64,000 nucleotides of DNA, from the NCBI GenBank assembly GCA_020081605.1, contig JAHREC010000013.1:5766001-5830000 (forward strand), read 5' to 3'. Each line of letters starts with the position of its first letter. Position 1 is the first letter of the stretch. The notes under the pieces were generated by a model. That model had not been told where the DNA came from, did not search any database, and saw only the letters and a program-made list of their open reading frames with translations. Made by a program: the position numbers and the translations under genes. Below are positions 1-11,438 of this stretch, piece by piece. This DNA comes from Albifimbria verrucaria. Its lineage: Eukaryota > Ascomycota > Sordariomycetes > Hypocreales > Stachybotryaceae.

Positions 1-1505
1 GCCGAGCTCAGCTCTCGCCTTGACGAGGACGAGCTGAAGTACCAGTCTGCTCGCTGCATGGACTGTGGTGTTCCATTCTGCCAATCTGACACTGGTTGCC
101 CCATCTCCAACATCATTCCCAAGTGGAACGAATTGGTGTTCCAGAATCAGTGGAGGGATGCTCTTGACCGTCTCCTCATGACCAACAACTTCCCCGAGTT
201 CACTGGTCGTGTATGCCCTGCTCCTTGTGAGGGTGCCTGTGTTCTGGGCATCAACGAGGACCCTGTCGGCATCAAGTCCATCGAGTGTGCCATCATTGAT
301 CGCGGTTTCGAGATGGGCTGGATGATTCCTCGTCCCCTGAGGTCCGAACCGGCAAGAAGGTTGCCGTTATTGGTTCAGGACCTGCCGGTCTGGCTTGCGC
401 TGATCAGCTGAACCGAGCCGGTCACCTTGTGACTGTCTACGAGCGAGCTGACCGCCTGGGTGGTCTCCTCATGTACGGTATCCCGAACATGAAGCTCGAC
501 AAGCGTATCGTCAAGCGACGAACCGACTTCATGGCTGCTGAGGGTATTAGCTTCCAGACTGGAGTTGCCATTGGCGAGGAGGGCCAACCATCACTGTCTG
601 ATCTCAAGTCCAGCCACGATGCCGTGGTCATCGCTACTGGTGCTACGGTTGCCCGAGACCTGCCCATCAAGGGCCGACAGCTGGAGGGTATCCACTTCGC
701 CATGGAGTTCCTGCACAAGAACACCAAGTCTCTCATGGACTCTGAGCTCACCGATGGTTCGTACATCTCGGCCAAGGACAAGCACGTTGTTGTCATTGGT
801 GGTGGTGATACCGGTAACGACTGCATCGGTACCTCCGTTCGTCATGGAGCCAAATCGGTTACCAACTTCGAGCTTCTGCCCCAGCCTCCGCCAGAGCGAG
901 CCAGCGACAACCCCTGGCCTCAGTGGCCCTGAATCTACCGTGTTGACTACGGTCACACTGAGGTTCGTCAGCACACTGGCAAGGACCCTCGTGAGTACTG
1001 CATCATGTCCGAGGAGTTTGAGGACGACGGCACTGGCAAGGTCAAGGGCATCAACACCATCCGTGTTGAGTGGACCCGCTCGCCCAGCGGTGGATGGGAC
1101 ATGAAGAAGGTCGACGGATCTCAGCAGTTCTTCCCCGCCGACCTGGTTCTCTTGGCCATGGGCTTCCTTGGTCCTGAGGCCCGTGTCCTTGGCGATGAGA
1201 TTGAGAAGGACGCTCGCAAGAACGTCAAGACGGCGCCTGGCAAGTACAGCACCAACGTTCCCGGTGTTTTCGCTGCTGGTGATGCTCGCCGTGGACAGTC
1301 CTTGATTGTCTGGTAAGTTCTAAAACCACCTCCTAATGAATATTGACATGAGAAGCTGACTGGTGTGCACAGGGGTATTAACGAGGGACGCATGGCTGCT
1401 CGTGAGATCGATCTTTACCTGGAGCAGTGCACCAGCCTGCCTGTTACCGGAGGTATCGTCAAGCGCACCGCGAAGGAGATTTTCAAGATGATTGAGACCA
1501 AGTAA
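1..1505 (+). CDS. GLT1: NADH-dependent glutamate synthase (GOGAT), C-terminal part, 5' truncated by window edge
   Basis: This is the C-terminal, GltD-like half of the large fungal GOGAT, which makes two glutamates from glutamine and 2-oxoglutarate with NADH. The reading frame is open from base 1. Cysteine-rich iron-sulfur segments are visible ([29 protein letters not shown]), followed by two dinucleotide-binding glycine motifs ([12 protein letters not shown] at about 360-395 and [13 protein letters not shown] at about 785-825) and the C-terminal FAD segment [17 protein letters not shown]. One intron lies at 1313-1372, and the stop is 1503-1505. There are two lesions. The C run at 334-337 is one base short, shifting frame just before the first Rossmann motif. 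An in-frame TGA at 930-932 sits where the family has CGA (Arg) in [12 protein letters not shown]. The rest of the gene lies outside the window. Identity is secure; whether the lesions are real is doubtful. Confidence 0.95.
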
Positions 1506-2941
1506 ATGTTGTGACATTGCTTTACATGGACTAGATATGAGAGATTACGCGCATGAGTTTCAGGAGCCAAATGGAGTTTGCCATGAATGTCAAGCTTATG
1601 AAACTACAGGGAGATGACGTTTGGCGTTTGGAATTTTCTTTTACGAGATTTGAGTCTTTATATATATACCAGGCTGTCTGTACGGTATGATCAATTGAGT
1701 TTTGTATTTTTAGCAATGAATGAGCCTCTGTGCTGTGATATGTTTGTGATACTTAACTGGCCTATGTTTCGATCTTTACTGCCATGGCAGACAGTTCCCA
1801 TGAGGATATACATGTAGCATGTACGGAGTAGGCACGTCAATGAGGACGTTTGTGGAACATTTGGCGAATGTTCACTCATGTCCTCTTGGAGGATGACGTC
1901 CAGACCTCGTGCATTGACAACAGGGCCACGGATATTCTCTAGCTAGCTGATTTAATTGTTGCCAGCCCTGTTTTGACATAACGGTGCCTGTTTACTCTAG
2001 TCGGGCCTGGATTCAACATTGCGACTCCATCCAGTATCGATCTCGTAAAGAGCGAGCAAAGTCCAACTCTGATTGGTGTCTGCGGACAGCACGTGGGCGA
2101 CACAGGCGCAGAGAGGCTGTACCGGTACCTGAGATGCCGGCCTGTAGCGGGGCGAGGTAGGCAAACGGGTAGCTTAGGAAGGTTGATAAACATTGAATTT
2201 CTATTCGAATTTGTTAAGAATAAATACATAAATAAGCTCTTATATTAATCTCACATCATTCTATCATTTTTGTAACATTTTTGTTATTTTTAACGAATAA
2301 TCTTCGTGTAGAAACCTAAGGCTTGCTTCATCTTGCTTTGCTCCCCACCTCGCAGGCCCCAGGAGACCAAGGGGGCCTGGAACGGTACCTGTACCTTGGT
2401 TGTCTGGGCTACAAAGTGGCTTCGTAGCGCACCTTAGGTTAGGTAGCGCAGTGGGGGTTAGTCGCGCTGCTAATGGAGAGCTTGGTTCTGGCATAGTGGG
2501 AGGGACCCCTACGGCACCCACCCAATCAACTACCGTCAGTGAGCGCAGCAGCTGTGCATTGGGTGGAGCCAAGTGACTTCACCTCACCTTCAGCGCAAGA
2601 ATCAGAGGCCCAGTCTGCGCCCACATGCAAAGCTCCAATTACTCCTCTAACAAGTTTTCGAGGAGGGTGGGCTTGAATAACAACTTATACCTGTCGGCGT
2701 GGTTTTTTCCCTTGTCTGCGTTTTTTCCCTTTTGTGCAATTCGATCCTCGGTTGGACCATCAATCAATCCAAGTCAATTGGCGCAACAGCTGTTTCTTCT
2801 CCAGCAAGTAGCCTGCCGGTTAGCAGCAGCGTTAAAAACCTAGCAGCGTCGTCTATTCATCCAACCATCTACCGATCCCCACCACGCTCCGACGAAAACC
2901 TTACCTCGACACCAGCGCGCAATCCAACTCGCGAGGCCGAC
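1506..2941. other. Intergenic: GLT1 3' UTR and VTC promoter
   Basis: No supportable gene is seen. The first several hundred bases are AT-rich trailer sequence after GLT1. An E-box of PHO type lies at 2090-2097. The last 250 bases are pyrimidine-rich and probably include the 5' UTR of the VTC gene. Confidence 0.7.
2090..2097 (+). promoter_or_regulatory. PHO-box-like E-box CACGTGGG upstream of the VTC gene
   Basis: The octamer CACGTGGG matches the high-affinity Pho4 (NUC-1/PalcA class bHLH) site known from yeast PHO-regulon promoters. It lies about 845 bases upstream of the VTC ATG. VTC genes are established Pho4 targets in yeast. Function here is inferred from motif and position only. Confidence 0.4.
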
Positions 2942-5373
2942 ATGCATTTCGGGAAGACTCTCCAGGAGTCCACCTATCCGCCATGGAAGGACAAGTACAT
3001 TGACTATGCCAAGCTGCAGCGCCTCTTGCGCGAGAATGAATCCGAGGACGATGCCGACCAGTGGACCGAGGAGGACGAGAACCGCTTCTGCGACGAGATC
3101 TTCAACACCCAGCTCGAGAAGGTCGCCCGCTTCCAGCAGGAACGTGTCGACGACCTCAAGAAGCGCGTCGATGCCGCTTTCGACAAGCTCAAGGAGATGG
3201 CGCCCGCCGAGACCGACGGCTCTGTTGCCCAGGGCGAAGCCGCTGCCCAGCTTAAGAAGCTCGAAGCCGAGCTCGACAACATCACCAACGAGGTCAAGGA
3301 GCTCAAGAAATACAGCAGCATCAACTACACGGGCTTTCTCAAGATTGTTAAGAAGCACGATCGTAAGAGAGGAGATCGCTACCGTGTCAGGCCCATGATG
3401 CAGCTGAGCCTTTCTCAACGGCCCTTCAACTCGGAGCAGGGCTACTCGCCGCTCCTCCACAAGCTTTCCATCATGTACTTCGCCATCAGGCAACAGCTCG
3501 AGGGTGGCGAGCAGGTTCCCTTGACCTCGAGAGCCAGGGTGAGACGCACAATGGCGAGCGTTATACTGCCCACAAGTGTAAGCCTCTTGGTCTTTTTGGC
3601 CCTACTACAATGTGCGCATAGCTAATTACCTGAGCAGTTTGGGTTCACCCCGACAACCTCCTGGAAGTCAAGACGTTGATCCTTCGACGGCTGCCTGCCC
3701 TCGTATACAGCGAACAGTCGGCCAAGGAACTGGACGGCAACGATTCCCCGCCATTACTTCTCTCTACTTTGACAACAAGGACTTTGGTCTCTACTCTGAA
3801 AAGGTCGATCGCCAGGCAGGCACCTCATCCCTTCGTCTGCGCTGGTACGGCCAGCTTAGTGCCCGCCCGGACATCTATGTCGAGCAGAAGACAGCCGATG
3901 CCGATGGACATAGCCAGGAGTCGAAATTCACCATCAAGGACAAGTATGTGAAGCCTTTCATAGATGGCGAGTATTCAATGGAAAAGACGATTCAGAAGAT
4001 GGAGCGACAGGGACAGCCTGCCGAGCAGATTGAAACGTTCAGAGCTACCGTGGCCAAGATCCAGGAGTTCATCCGCGAGAAGGCTCTCACCCCGGTGCTG
4101 AGGGCAAACTACTCGCGCACTGCGTTCCAGAAACCCGCCGATGACCGCGTGCGCATCTCGATCGATGCTGACCTGGCCTTCATCCGAGAGGACACCTTGG
4201 ATCGCGAACGTCCATGCCGTGACCCGAACGAGTGGCATCGCCTGGACATTGATAATAGCAATATGACATATCCCTTCAAGAATATTAACCAAAGCGAGGT
4301 CTCCAAGTTTCCCTATGCTGTTCTGGAAATTAAGCTGCGAGAGGACGGCGCCCGCAAGCGCCCGTCATGGATCGAGGACCTAATGGCTTCCCATCTGCTG
4401 CACCCGGTCCCACGCTTCTCCAAGTTCATTCACGGTGTGGCCTCGTTATTTGAGGACCATGTGAACAACCTGCCTTTCTGGCTGAGCGATCTCCAGAAAG
4501 ACATTCGCAAGGACCCGCAGGCGGCCTTCGAGGAAGAGGAGCTGCGCCGAGCTCAGCGCGCTGACGATGTCATGGCTGTCGGCAGCTTGATTGGAAATGT
4601 TTCGGCGTCTTACAAAGCTGCTAAGAGCTCCCCGGTAGGGAAGTCATACCTGGCCGACAGAATGGCTGCCGATTCCAGAGCCCAGGTACCGGGATCCGCC
4701 AACGCACAGAACGCGCGGGCAGACGAGCAGGACGAGGGTGGCGATGAAGGCGAGGGCAGTGGTGATGCGCAAAGAAAGCGAACGGGCTACGGTACCCTGT
4801 CGTCCGTCCTGCCCGGCTTCTCCTGTCCAAGTATTCTCAAGCCAAGCGGGACCAGAAGGTGCGACTTCCCGAGGGCGTTGAGGAGCCGACAGTATGGATC
4901 AAGAACATGGGCGAGCTCAAGGTCGAGCCCAAGGTCTGGCTTGCCAATGAGCGAACGTTCCTTAAGTGGCAGCACATTTGCATCCTGCAGGGCGGCCTGG
5001 CCGTTGCCCTATACACCGCGGCGGGGCAAGATACCGTGGCAGAAGTGATGGGTATCATCTATATTCTGATTGCCATTTTCTCTGGTGTGTGGGGTTACAG
5101 CATGCTTCGGATCAGGAGGAGCATGATTATTGAGAGGAGCGGCAAACATTTTGACAACATGGTTGGACCAATCATCATCAGCATTGCGGTCATGGCCGCT
5201 TTGATAATCAACTTTGTCATTCAGGTGAGCAGAGCAGCTTCCGTCTAGTGGCACATGCAATGCATGTGCGGAGCAAACAAACACTGACATTGAAACCACT
5301 GTAGTACCGAAAGGCTTTCAAGAAGATGTACGACGGCCAAGAGATGATGCCGGTTACAGACGAGCTTATTTGA
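2942..5373 (+). CDS. VTC4: Vacuolar transporter chaperone, VTC4-like polyphosphate polymerase
   Basis: This VTC-complex protein makes inorganic polyphosphate from ATP at the vacuole membrane. The ATG at 2942 opens an N-terminal SPX domain (MHFGKTLQ..., NYTGFLKIVKKHD). A tunnel-type polymerase domain follows, with basic motifs expected to bind phosphate: LRLRWYG, VEQKT, KDKYVKPF, LRANYSRTAF, RVRISID, VLEIKLR and PRFSKFIHG. After an acidic linker come three C-terminal membrane helices (DUF202-like). Introns are at about 3577-3638 and 5225-5304. The frame is broken three times by one missing base: after 3522, at about 3750-3752, and at about 4822. All three positions restore continuous family sequence. 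Retention of the Arg/Lys catalytic set favours VTC4 over the accessory VTC2/3 subunits, but I cannot align to be certain. A PHO-box-like site lies upstream. Confidence 0.85.
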
Positions 5374-6620
5374 ATCAGCGGGGAGCGTACTAATTGAGAT
5401 ATTGACAGCGCTTGTATAGGGAGATTGTAAAGTACGATTGGGTTGCATGATTTGATAGAATGGAGGTTAAGTCCTGTAGCATCAAACTGTAGCTTAGATA
5501 GGTAGGAAACCAAACCAAGCGATTGAGGCCCATTCTTGGCTGAGCAAACGGGCCCCATCTGTTTGAGCCGTTGGTCACACAAGGGCTGCATGTCATTAAA
5601 GGAGGGAGTGCGATCCTGTAGTTTCTGCCAAGCTCCTTGGAGATGTGTTTCTAGCATAAACGCATCTTGCCGTGGCTCAGCCCCTTCACCGGCTTAAGAC
5701 CAAGGTAGGTACTATAGGCATTGGAGCGAGGGTGATGCTTTACAGCTGGCTATCCTTGCAGTTGTTGGTGGCTCTGGCAATTGACCCACATGGAAACAAA
5801 GAGAAGGGAAATTGCAAAAGCAGAAAAGCGCAGAGGAACACGAGCAAAAAGCAACAACTATCGGATATTGGCATTGGTGTGGTGACAAGGTACCGGTCGG
5901 TTAGTAGGTGCGTGCTGTTCTGTTCTGTTTGTATTGCGCTGTCTTATCCTCGTTTAGGTGCATCCAATATTTCAGAGCCTGTGACGCACCAGCGCCGTTT
6001 GCACACCCTCGCTCCCTGCATCCAACTCACAGCCTCAAAACCCAGCCCTCGACATGCATATTGGGCTCCCGTTCCCGCCGCAGAATGCACCTGTTTTCTT
6101 TTTCCTGTGATTTGTTTATACCCAATGACTTTTGCTGAGGCCAATCGCCGCAGACTTTTCCCGCGAAGCGTGTGACAGAACAACTGCAAGGCCTTCTCGG
6201 AATCTCAAGCCTGCGCCGGAAGGATAGGCTGAGGGAAGCCCGGTCCCTGTTCCTGGCCGCGGGAGACCCTTTTTCGAGACTGTAGACGCGGCGGCAGCAG
6301 ATTGGCTACATTTCCTGGGCCGCGAAACCTCGATGAATGCTGCGACGGGCCTTTGCTCACCTTGCCTTAGCTACATGGAGTATTGAAGAACCCCGCTGCC
6401 ACGCGACGCACGCCTGACTGTTCCTCTTCACCTTGCTACGGATGAAGCCATGGCGGAACAGAAGGACAAGAAAGGCTTCTGGGGGCTTTGCTTCGCCACG
6501 GGAGCCTGGCCAAGAGAGTCGACAAAACGGTTCGCGGATTTTTTTAATTCTCTTCACTTCCGTCTTCTCAAGTACGCTACAGAACCGAATTACTGATTCG
6601 TTCACAAGGTGAAGGAGCAG
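5374..6620. other. Intergenic between VTC and the next gene; may hold an upstream exon
   Basis: No independent gene is supported. An ATG at 6450 begins a short coding-like stretch (MAEQKDKKGFWG) that could be exon 1 of the downstream gene. The remainder looks like trailer and promoter sequence. Confidence 0.5.
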
Positions 6621-9011
6621 ATGCGTGATGGCGGTGGACTTGGCTCGCCCAATCGCCGTCCGGATCACGGTCCCGGTCCTGGCGGCGTGCCTCGTCAGCG
6701 CCGCCGACCTCGACGTCCCAGCCCAGCGCCTGAGTCGGAGGTTGGTCGGAGCACTGTTGGGGCCGGTTACTCGAGCAGGAGGACCAAGGGCGTAGGCTGG
6801 GACGACGACGTCAATGGGAGGATCCGTCCTTCCGGCGGCCGACTGACCGAGTGGCCGCCTAGCGGTCTGTCCAGCACCGAGGACCTGCCACCCCAGCATG
6901 CCCAAGAGCTCATATCGCGGGGTGCTCCATGCCATAAAGGGCACAAGAGGGAGATTCCTCACGCGCCGGAACAGTTTTACGCGCTTTATGCCACGTCGAC
7001 TGGGAATCGTGGTGACGGCACCGACGCGGCGGACCCACACGACGCCATAACCCAGCTCATGACCATGAGGATGCACAGCCCAGGCCATGCGTCGAATCCA
7101 TGGGAGACACTTGAGCAACCGAGCTACTCTTTCTTCTATGGTCAAAGTCCAGGAACCGTCACGTTGAACCAGTGGGCTTCGATGGCGAGTGCATTGCCCC
7201 CAACTATCGCCCTTCGGGATTCTGGAGTAACACCGCGCGAAATGGACCTGGAGCGTGTGTGTGAGCGGCTGAAAGAATTGCAAGCAGGGCTCGAGGATGA
7301 CGATGAGGACCTCCTGTACCGGATATTATACAAACGCATGCTAAAGGACCCGGATAAGATCCTTAGCCCGCATAGGACACTCGATAAGCAGATTACTGAT
7401 TTGATACTGGTTCTCTCGCGACCAGACTGGATCGATTTCACTAACCCCAAAAACCAAGTGGTAACGCGCTTCATATTTGACACGAGCGAGGAAAGCCAAG
7501 AGCAATATCACAAGTTCTTCCATCAACTGCTGCTGAGTCTGGAACTGGAACTGCGAATCCAATCGCCCCAGCACAGCAAATGGGCCAAGGAGAAGTTGCT
7601 GCGCCAAATACCACCTACGATCCAGTGGAATCTGGCCCTGGCGCGACGATGGCGCGAGAACGTCCGGATCTATGACTGGGGCATGACAGCCGAGGAAAGT
7701 GAGTGTTCTCGTAGTGAAGCTTGATATTGAGATGCGCCAATCCGCTAACAGGACTCACTATAGCGAGATTACGGTATAAGCTGAAGAAGCGGCAGGTTAA
7801 GGCGCTGAAGCGCTTCGCTCAGACCATGAAATGGCCGAACTTGGCGGAGGTTCTGGATAATCTTGCGCAGAAAGACGAGGATTCGTGTCTCGATGCGATA
7901 AGTTCCGACACATTCGCGTATTTCAGTGGGCTTGTGTTGCCAGGAGTGAGTTTCAAGCATGCAAAAGGATTATGACCAGAGGGAATGAGACGCTGACAAC
8001 TGACGCGTAGCCTACTTTTCCATTTCTCATCATGAATACTTTAATCGACTTGGACCCAGATCCAGCTACGGATGACCTAGCCTTGCTATCGCATATCCAC
8101 CCCCATTGCGGCTTTCAGTATCGTAATAGCTATACGTACTGGTCGGCGAGCTGCATCGTAGGGAAAGTTCTAGCGCCGACATGCTCGGCGCTGGCGGGAT
8201 GGGTCGGACCAGCTCGCCCCACGGCCGATCTGGGCCGCTCCCAGATTGCGCGGATCCGCAGCCGCCGGCCGAAGCAGCAGTTACGGTTCGAAGATGTCGA
8301 GACCATGGCCGAGCGATCGGACGCGCTTGGGCCCCATTCGGAAGCGTACCCTGTTCACGAGTACAATCTCGTTATGCCGGAGGTGGACGAAGTCGTCGAT
8401 ACAGTACGCATTGAGCTCCTGGGCCTCAAGCCGGCTGACGGAAGCGTAGGCGAGGCGAAAACGATGGGCCCGCGACTATTCGATGCGACGGTACAATTTG
8501 CCATCGATGGAGTGTCGTGGCCGTTACGTCTCATGTACGATGTGACCTTTGTGAGTGCATGGCCATGTTCCGGTGGTCCACACCCGCTGTTCTTCGACTA
8601 CGTCTACCGATCCGTCAAAGCAGACGAGATTGTTGACATTCGGGATTGGGGTAGACTGTATGGTGGACAGGGAGGTCCGCATAGTGCGCGGTCAAGCCCT
8701 GCGCCGGGATCGCTGCGTCACCGAGACCGTCATGGTGGACACTTACTGGAGTATCCATACGAAGACGACGACGAAGATGACGAAGAGAAGGTGTTGGTCG
8801 TTGAGGCGTTTGGAGTCCGCGACAATGAGGTGCTAGCGCGGGCATGGTGTTCACACTGGGGTTGGGCGCTATTGTGGCCGATGTTCGAAAGACATGGTAA
8901 GTTTTGCCTTTGAATTCCTCAACCCAGCACAATTCTGCGATGTTTGTTTGCTAATGGTATTAACTTACAGCATGGCATGTGCTATTCGTGAGGCCTACGC
9001 CGCGACCTTGA
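6621..9011 (+). CDS. Uncharacterised protein, three or four introns, start and end uncertain
   Basis: I do not recognise this protein. It begins with a low-complexity basic/proline segment (about 80 residues). A helical region with acidic and basic clusters follows (ERLKELQAGLEDDDEDLLYR, then LRYKLKKRQVKALKRFAQT), then a predominantly folded-looking C-terminal part with aromatic and Cys-rich sequence near 8130-8250 and an acidic run DDDEDDEE near 8765. Introns fit at 7699-7763 (phase 1), about 7949-8010 (phase 0) and 8896-8970. The reading frame stays open through about 2.3 kb, unlike its neighbours. The first ATG of the open frame is 6621, but the frame is open further 5' and coding-like sequence from the ATG at 6450 may be an earlier exon. 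Using the 8970 acceptor, the stop is 9009-9011. Another frame would stop at 9079. It is probably a conserved fungal protein of unknown role. Confidence 0.65.
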
Positions 9012-11438
9012 CAGTGTTGATTTTGGTTGAAGGGCGATCCTCGGAGGACGAAGACGGGGATGCTGCCCAGGTGCGGTGAGCGTGTTCGGCGGGAAGGTTA
9101 TGACTTCTATTGCTACGATGATGAGGATAAAGAGAGCACAATTCTATACAGCTCCAGGAGCTTGAGGTACTAATAGACAGCTTTGATTTTGGTAGATAAT
9201 TTACGAACTCCATTGTAGACTCTTGGGTATTTTTGGAACAAGCAAGATGTGGCTGCTGAAAGCCATAAACTCAGCAATGTATACGAACAAACGGAGAACA
9301 AGACAGATAGAAAATTCGTGACTACATCTGCAGAATGACTTCAATGACTTGTATAGCCATACTTTTCTTTTATACGGTGAATGCGGAGAGTGATAGTTGG
9401 GTTACTAAAGTTCTAGCTAAGGAATAGCGGGCCGGGAAAGCAAGATGTTAGTATAGAGCTGTGCTTATTAGATGGAACTACGGAGCACACTACTATGTAG
9501 ATGGTTCACGGATATCTCCACGGGATGCAACCAACAGTTACTCTGATGGGAAAATGGGTCGCATTGCAGATCGGTAAGTGGACACTGATGCAGCTACGCT
9601 CGAGCTTGGGGAAGTGTGGCAATAGACCATGTAAGCTCAGGGAGCCCCGCAAGCAGGAGGTCAAGTTGTCGGACCTATGTCCTGCGGTTGTCATGTTGAT
9701 AATTGATGTATTATTACTAATTGATGCTGGAATGGCTGGGCAATGGGGTTGTGTATAAACTAAAAATCATGTCTATAGTCAATAGTTTTCGTAGGCAGAT
9801 TAAATGCAATCTCGTGTATAAGAGAAAACTGATTTGAAGTTAGCATTTGTTACTGGACTGATAACTTGCTCCGGAGGGAACGTCACGAGGTCCGGGCCCG
9901 GCGGGTTTTCGGGGATGTCGGGGCTGTCGGCGGTTTCGGCGAATGACTTGTCTCTCTGCCTGCCAGAGGAAGAGGACAGGCAAAGGACCTCCTCAACAAT
10001 GGAAGGCAAAGTTGCCGCGCGTACTGTCAGGGCGCAACAAAAGGCCTGAACAAGAGGCCCAGCTAAGTGGCTTTATAAAAGTGGTTCCGTAGTGGAGAGC
10101 AGATGGAGACGGCACGTCCAGAGAGTCTCGTTGCGCGAAGATCGTGTGCCATCGGCTTGGGAGACTATTGGCCTGGTGCCGATCGGCTACTTTCTCCCTG
10201 GCCCGTCGGCAAATGGATCGGATCCGTCGCTCCGGCTTTACTTGAAAGAAGATCATGGTCCGGAAGGGAGCTCAAGTGACCATGCGAAATGTGGTCCCGA
10301 TGTCGGTGGGCAGGGCAGGCAAATGCAGGCAGCAGCATTTCCTTCGCTCAGGCCGACGGCACCGGCTGGGTCCCATGATTTAGACCATTGAGGACGATCG
10401 TCAAAGCTCCGGTCGTGGGGGCACAGGGAGGGAGGGCTCGGCAGGCGTGGCATGAGCATGGGCATGGGAAAGGCACGGCGGAAAGCTTTAAACACGAGGT
10501 CCGTTATGCATTCGTCTTACACGCGGCAACAAACTAGGAAACAATCGACACAAAGAGCATCTAGATCGTGTGGACCTGGAAAAGCCAAGATGTCAAGTGC
10601 GTTGACCGAGTCTCCGCAATCAACAGACGTTTTTCCTCACGATACCCACTGTAGACGGTCGAGACAAGACGGAGGAAGCGAGCCAAGTGCAGCGCGTCCC
10701 ACAAATGTGTCTTCTAGCTCCCTCCGCGACCCGACCCCAGGAAAACAGAAGATGCGAAGCGGCCCAAGGGTGGGGATGTGTGGGATTACAGTAGCTGCTG
10801 GCGCATGCAGAGTAGAAGGTTGAAGAATGGACGAGAGGGCGCTTTTCCCCGTGGTTGTTGAGGTGAATCAAAGTACTCTGTACAGTACTTTAATTGGTAG
10901 ATACCTGGTAGATTCTTAGGAGGGGCGAGTCCTCACCACCAACACCAAACTCCCAACACCAACTCAATTCCAACCCTACCTGTTCGCCATTCACGCACGC
11001 CTGCTGCGTAAGACTCCTCGTCCAATCGAACAAGCTTTGAAGCTCTAGACCGGACCTCGGCGACAAAGAGGCTGCAGACCACCTGCAAGGAATACGCAAC
11101 CACACCACACCGGGCTGCTTCGAGACATTCCATCCGTCGATCCAGATCCCCGACCTGACATATCGAATAATTGCAAGCCATGTTTTCTGCGTACAAAGAG
11201 CCTCTCCGGGCCTTGGAGTAAGCTTTCCCGTCAACCCCTCCTTGACACTCCCTCTTCCTCTGCTTCCGGAGCTTCCACCACCCCCTTGCACTTCTTGTTC
11301 CTGGCGCAAGCAACCTTATAGCTTCCCATTGCCTTTCTGCGTCAACTCTATCCGTCTTTGTTTATCCTCCGGCATCCTCGCCTTTGTTTACTTCGTTTCT
11401 ATTTAACCATAATCTGAGTCAATTGACTGATCTTTGCC
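9012..11438. other. 2.4 kb intergenic region
   Basis: No supportable gene is seen; open frames here are short, lack introns joining them, and have no recognisable content. A perfect 8-bp inverted repeat with a 6-base loop lies at 10870-10891 (arms AAAGTACT and AGTACTTT). The final 500 bases are C/T-rich and likely carry the promoter and 5' UTR of the sugar kinase. Confidence 0.6.

Noticed and set aside
5672..6175. Open frame of 167 codons upstream of the uncharacterised gene
   Set aside because: It begins with GTG, not ATG, has no recognisable domain, and lies in a spacer with promoter-like sequence.
6357..7283. 308-codon minus-strand frame
   Set aside because: It is antisense to the exon of the plus-strand uncharacterised gene, whose frame, introns and composition are better supported.
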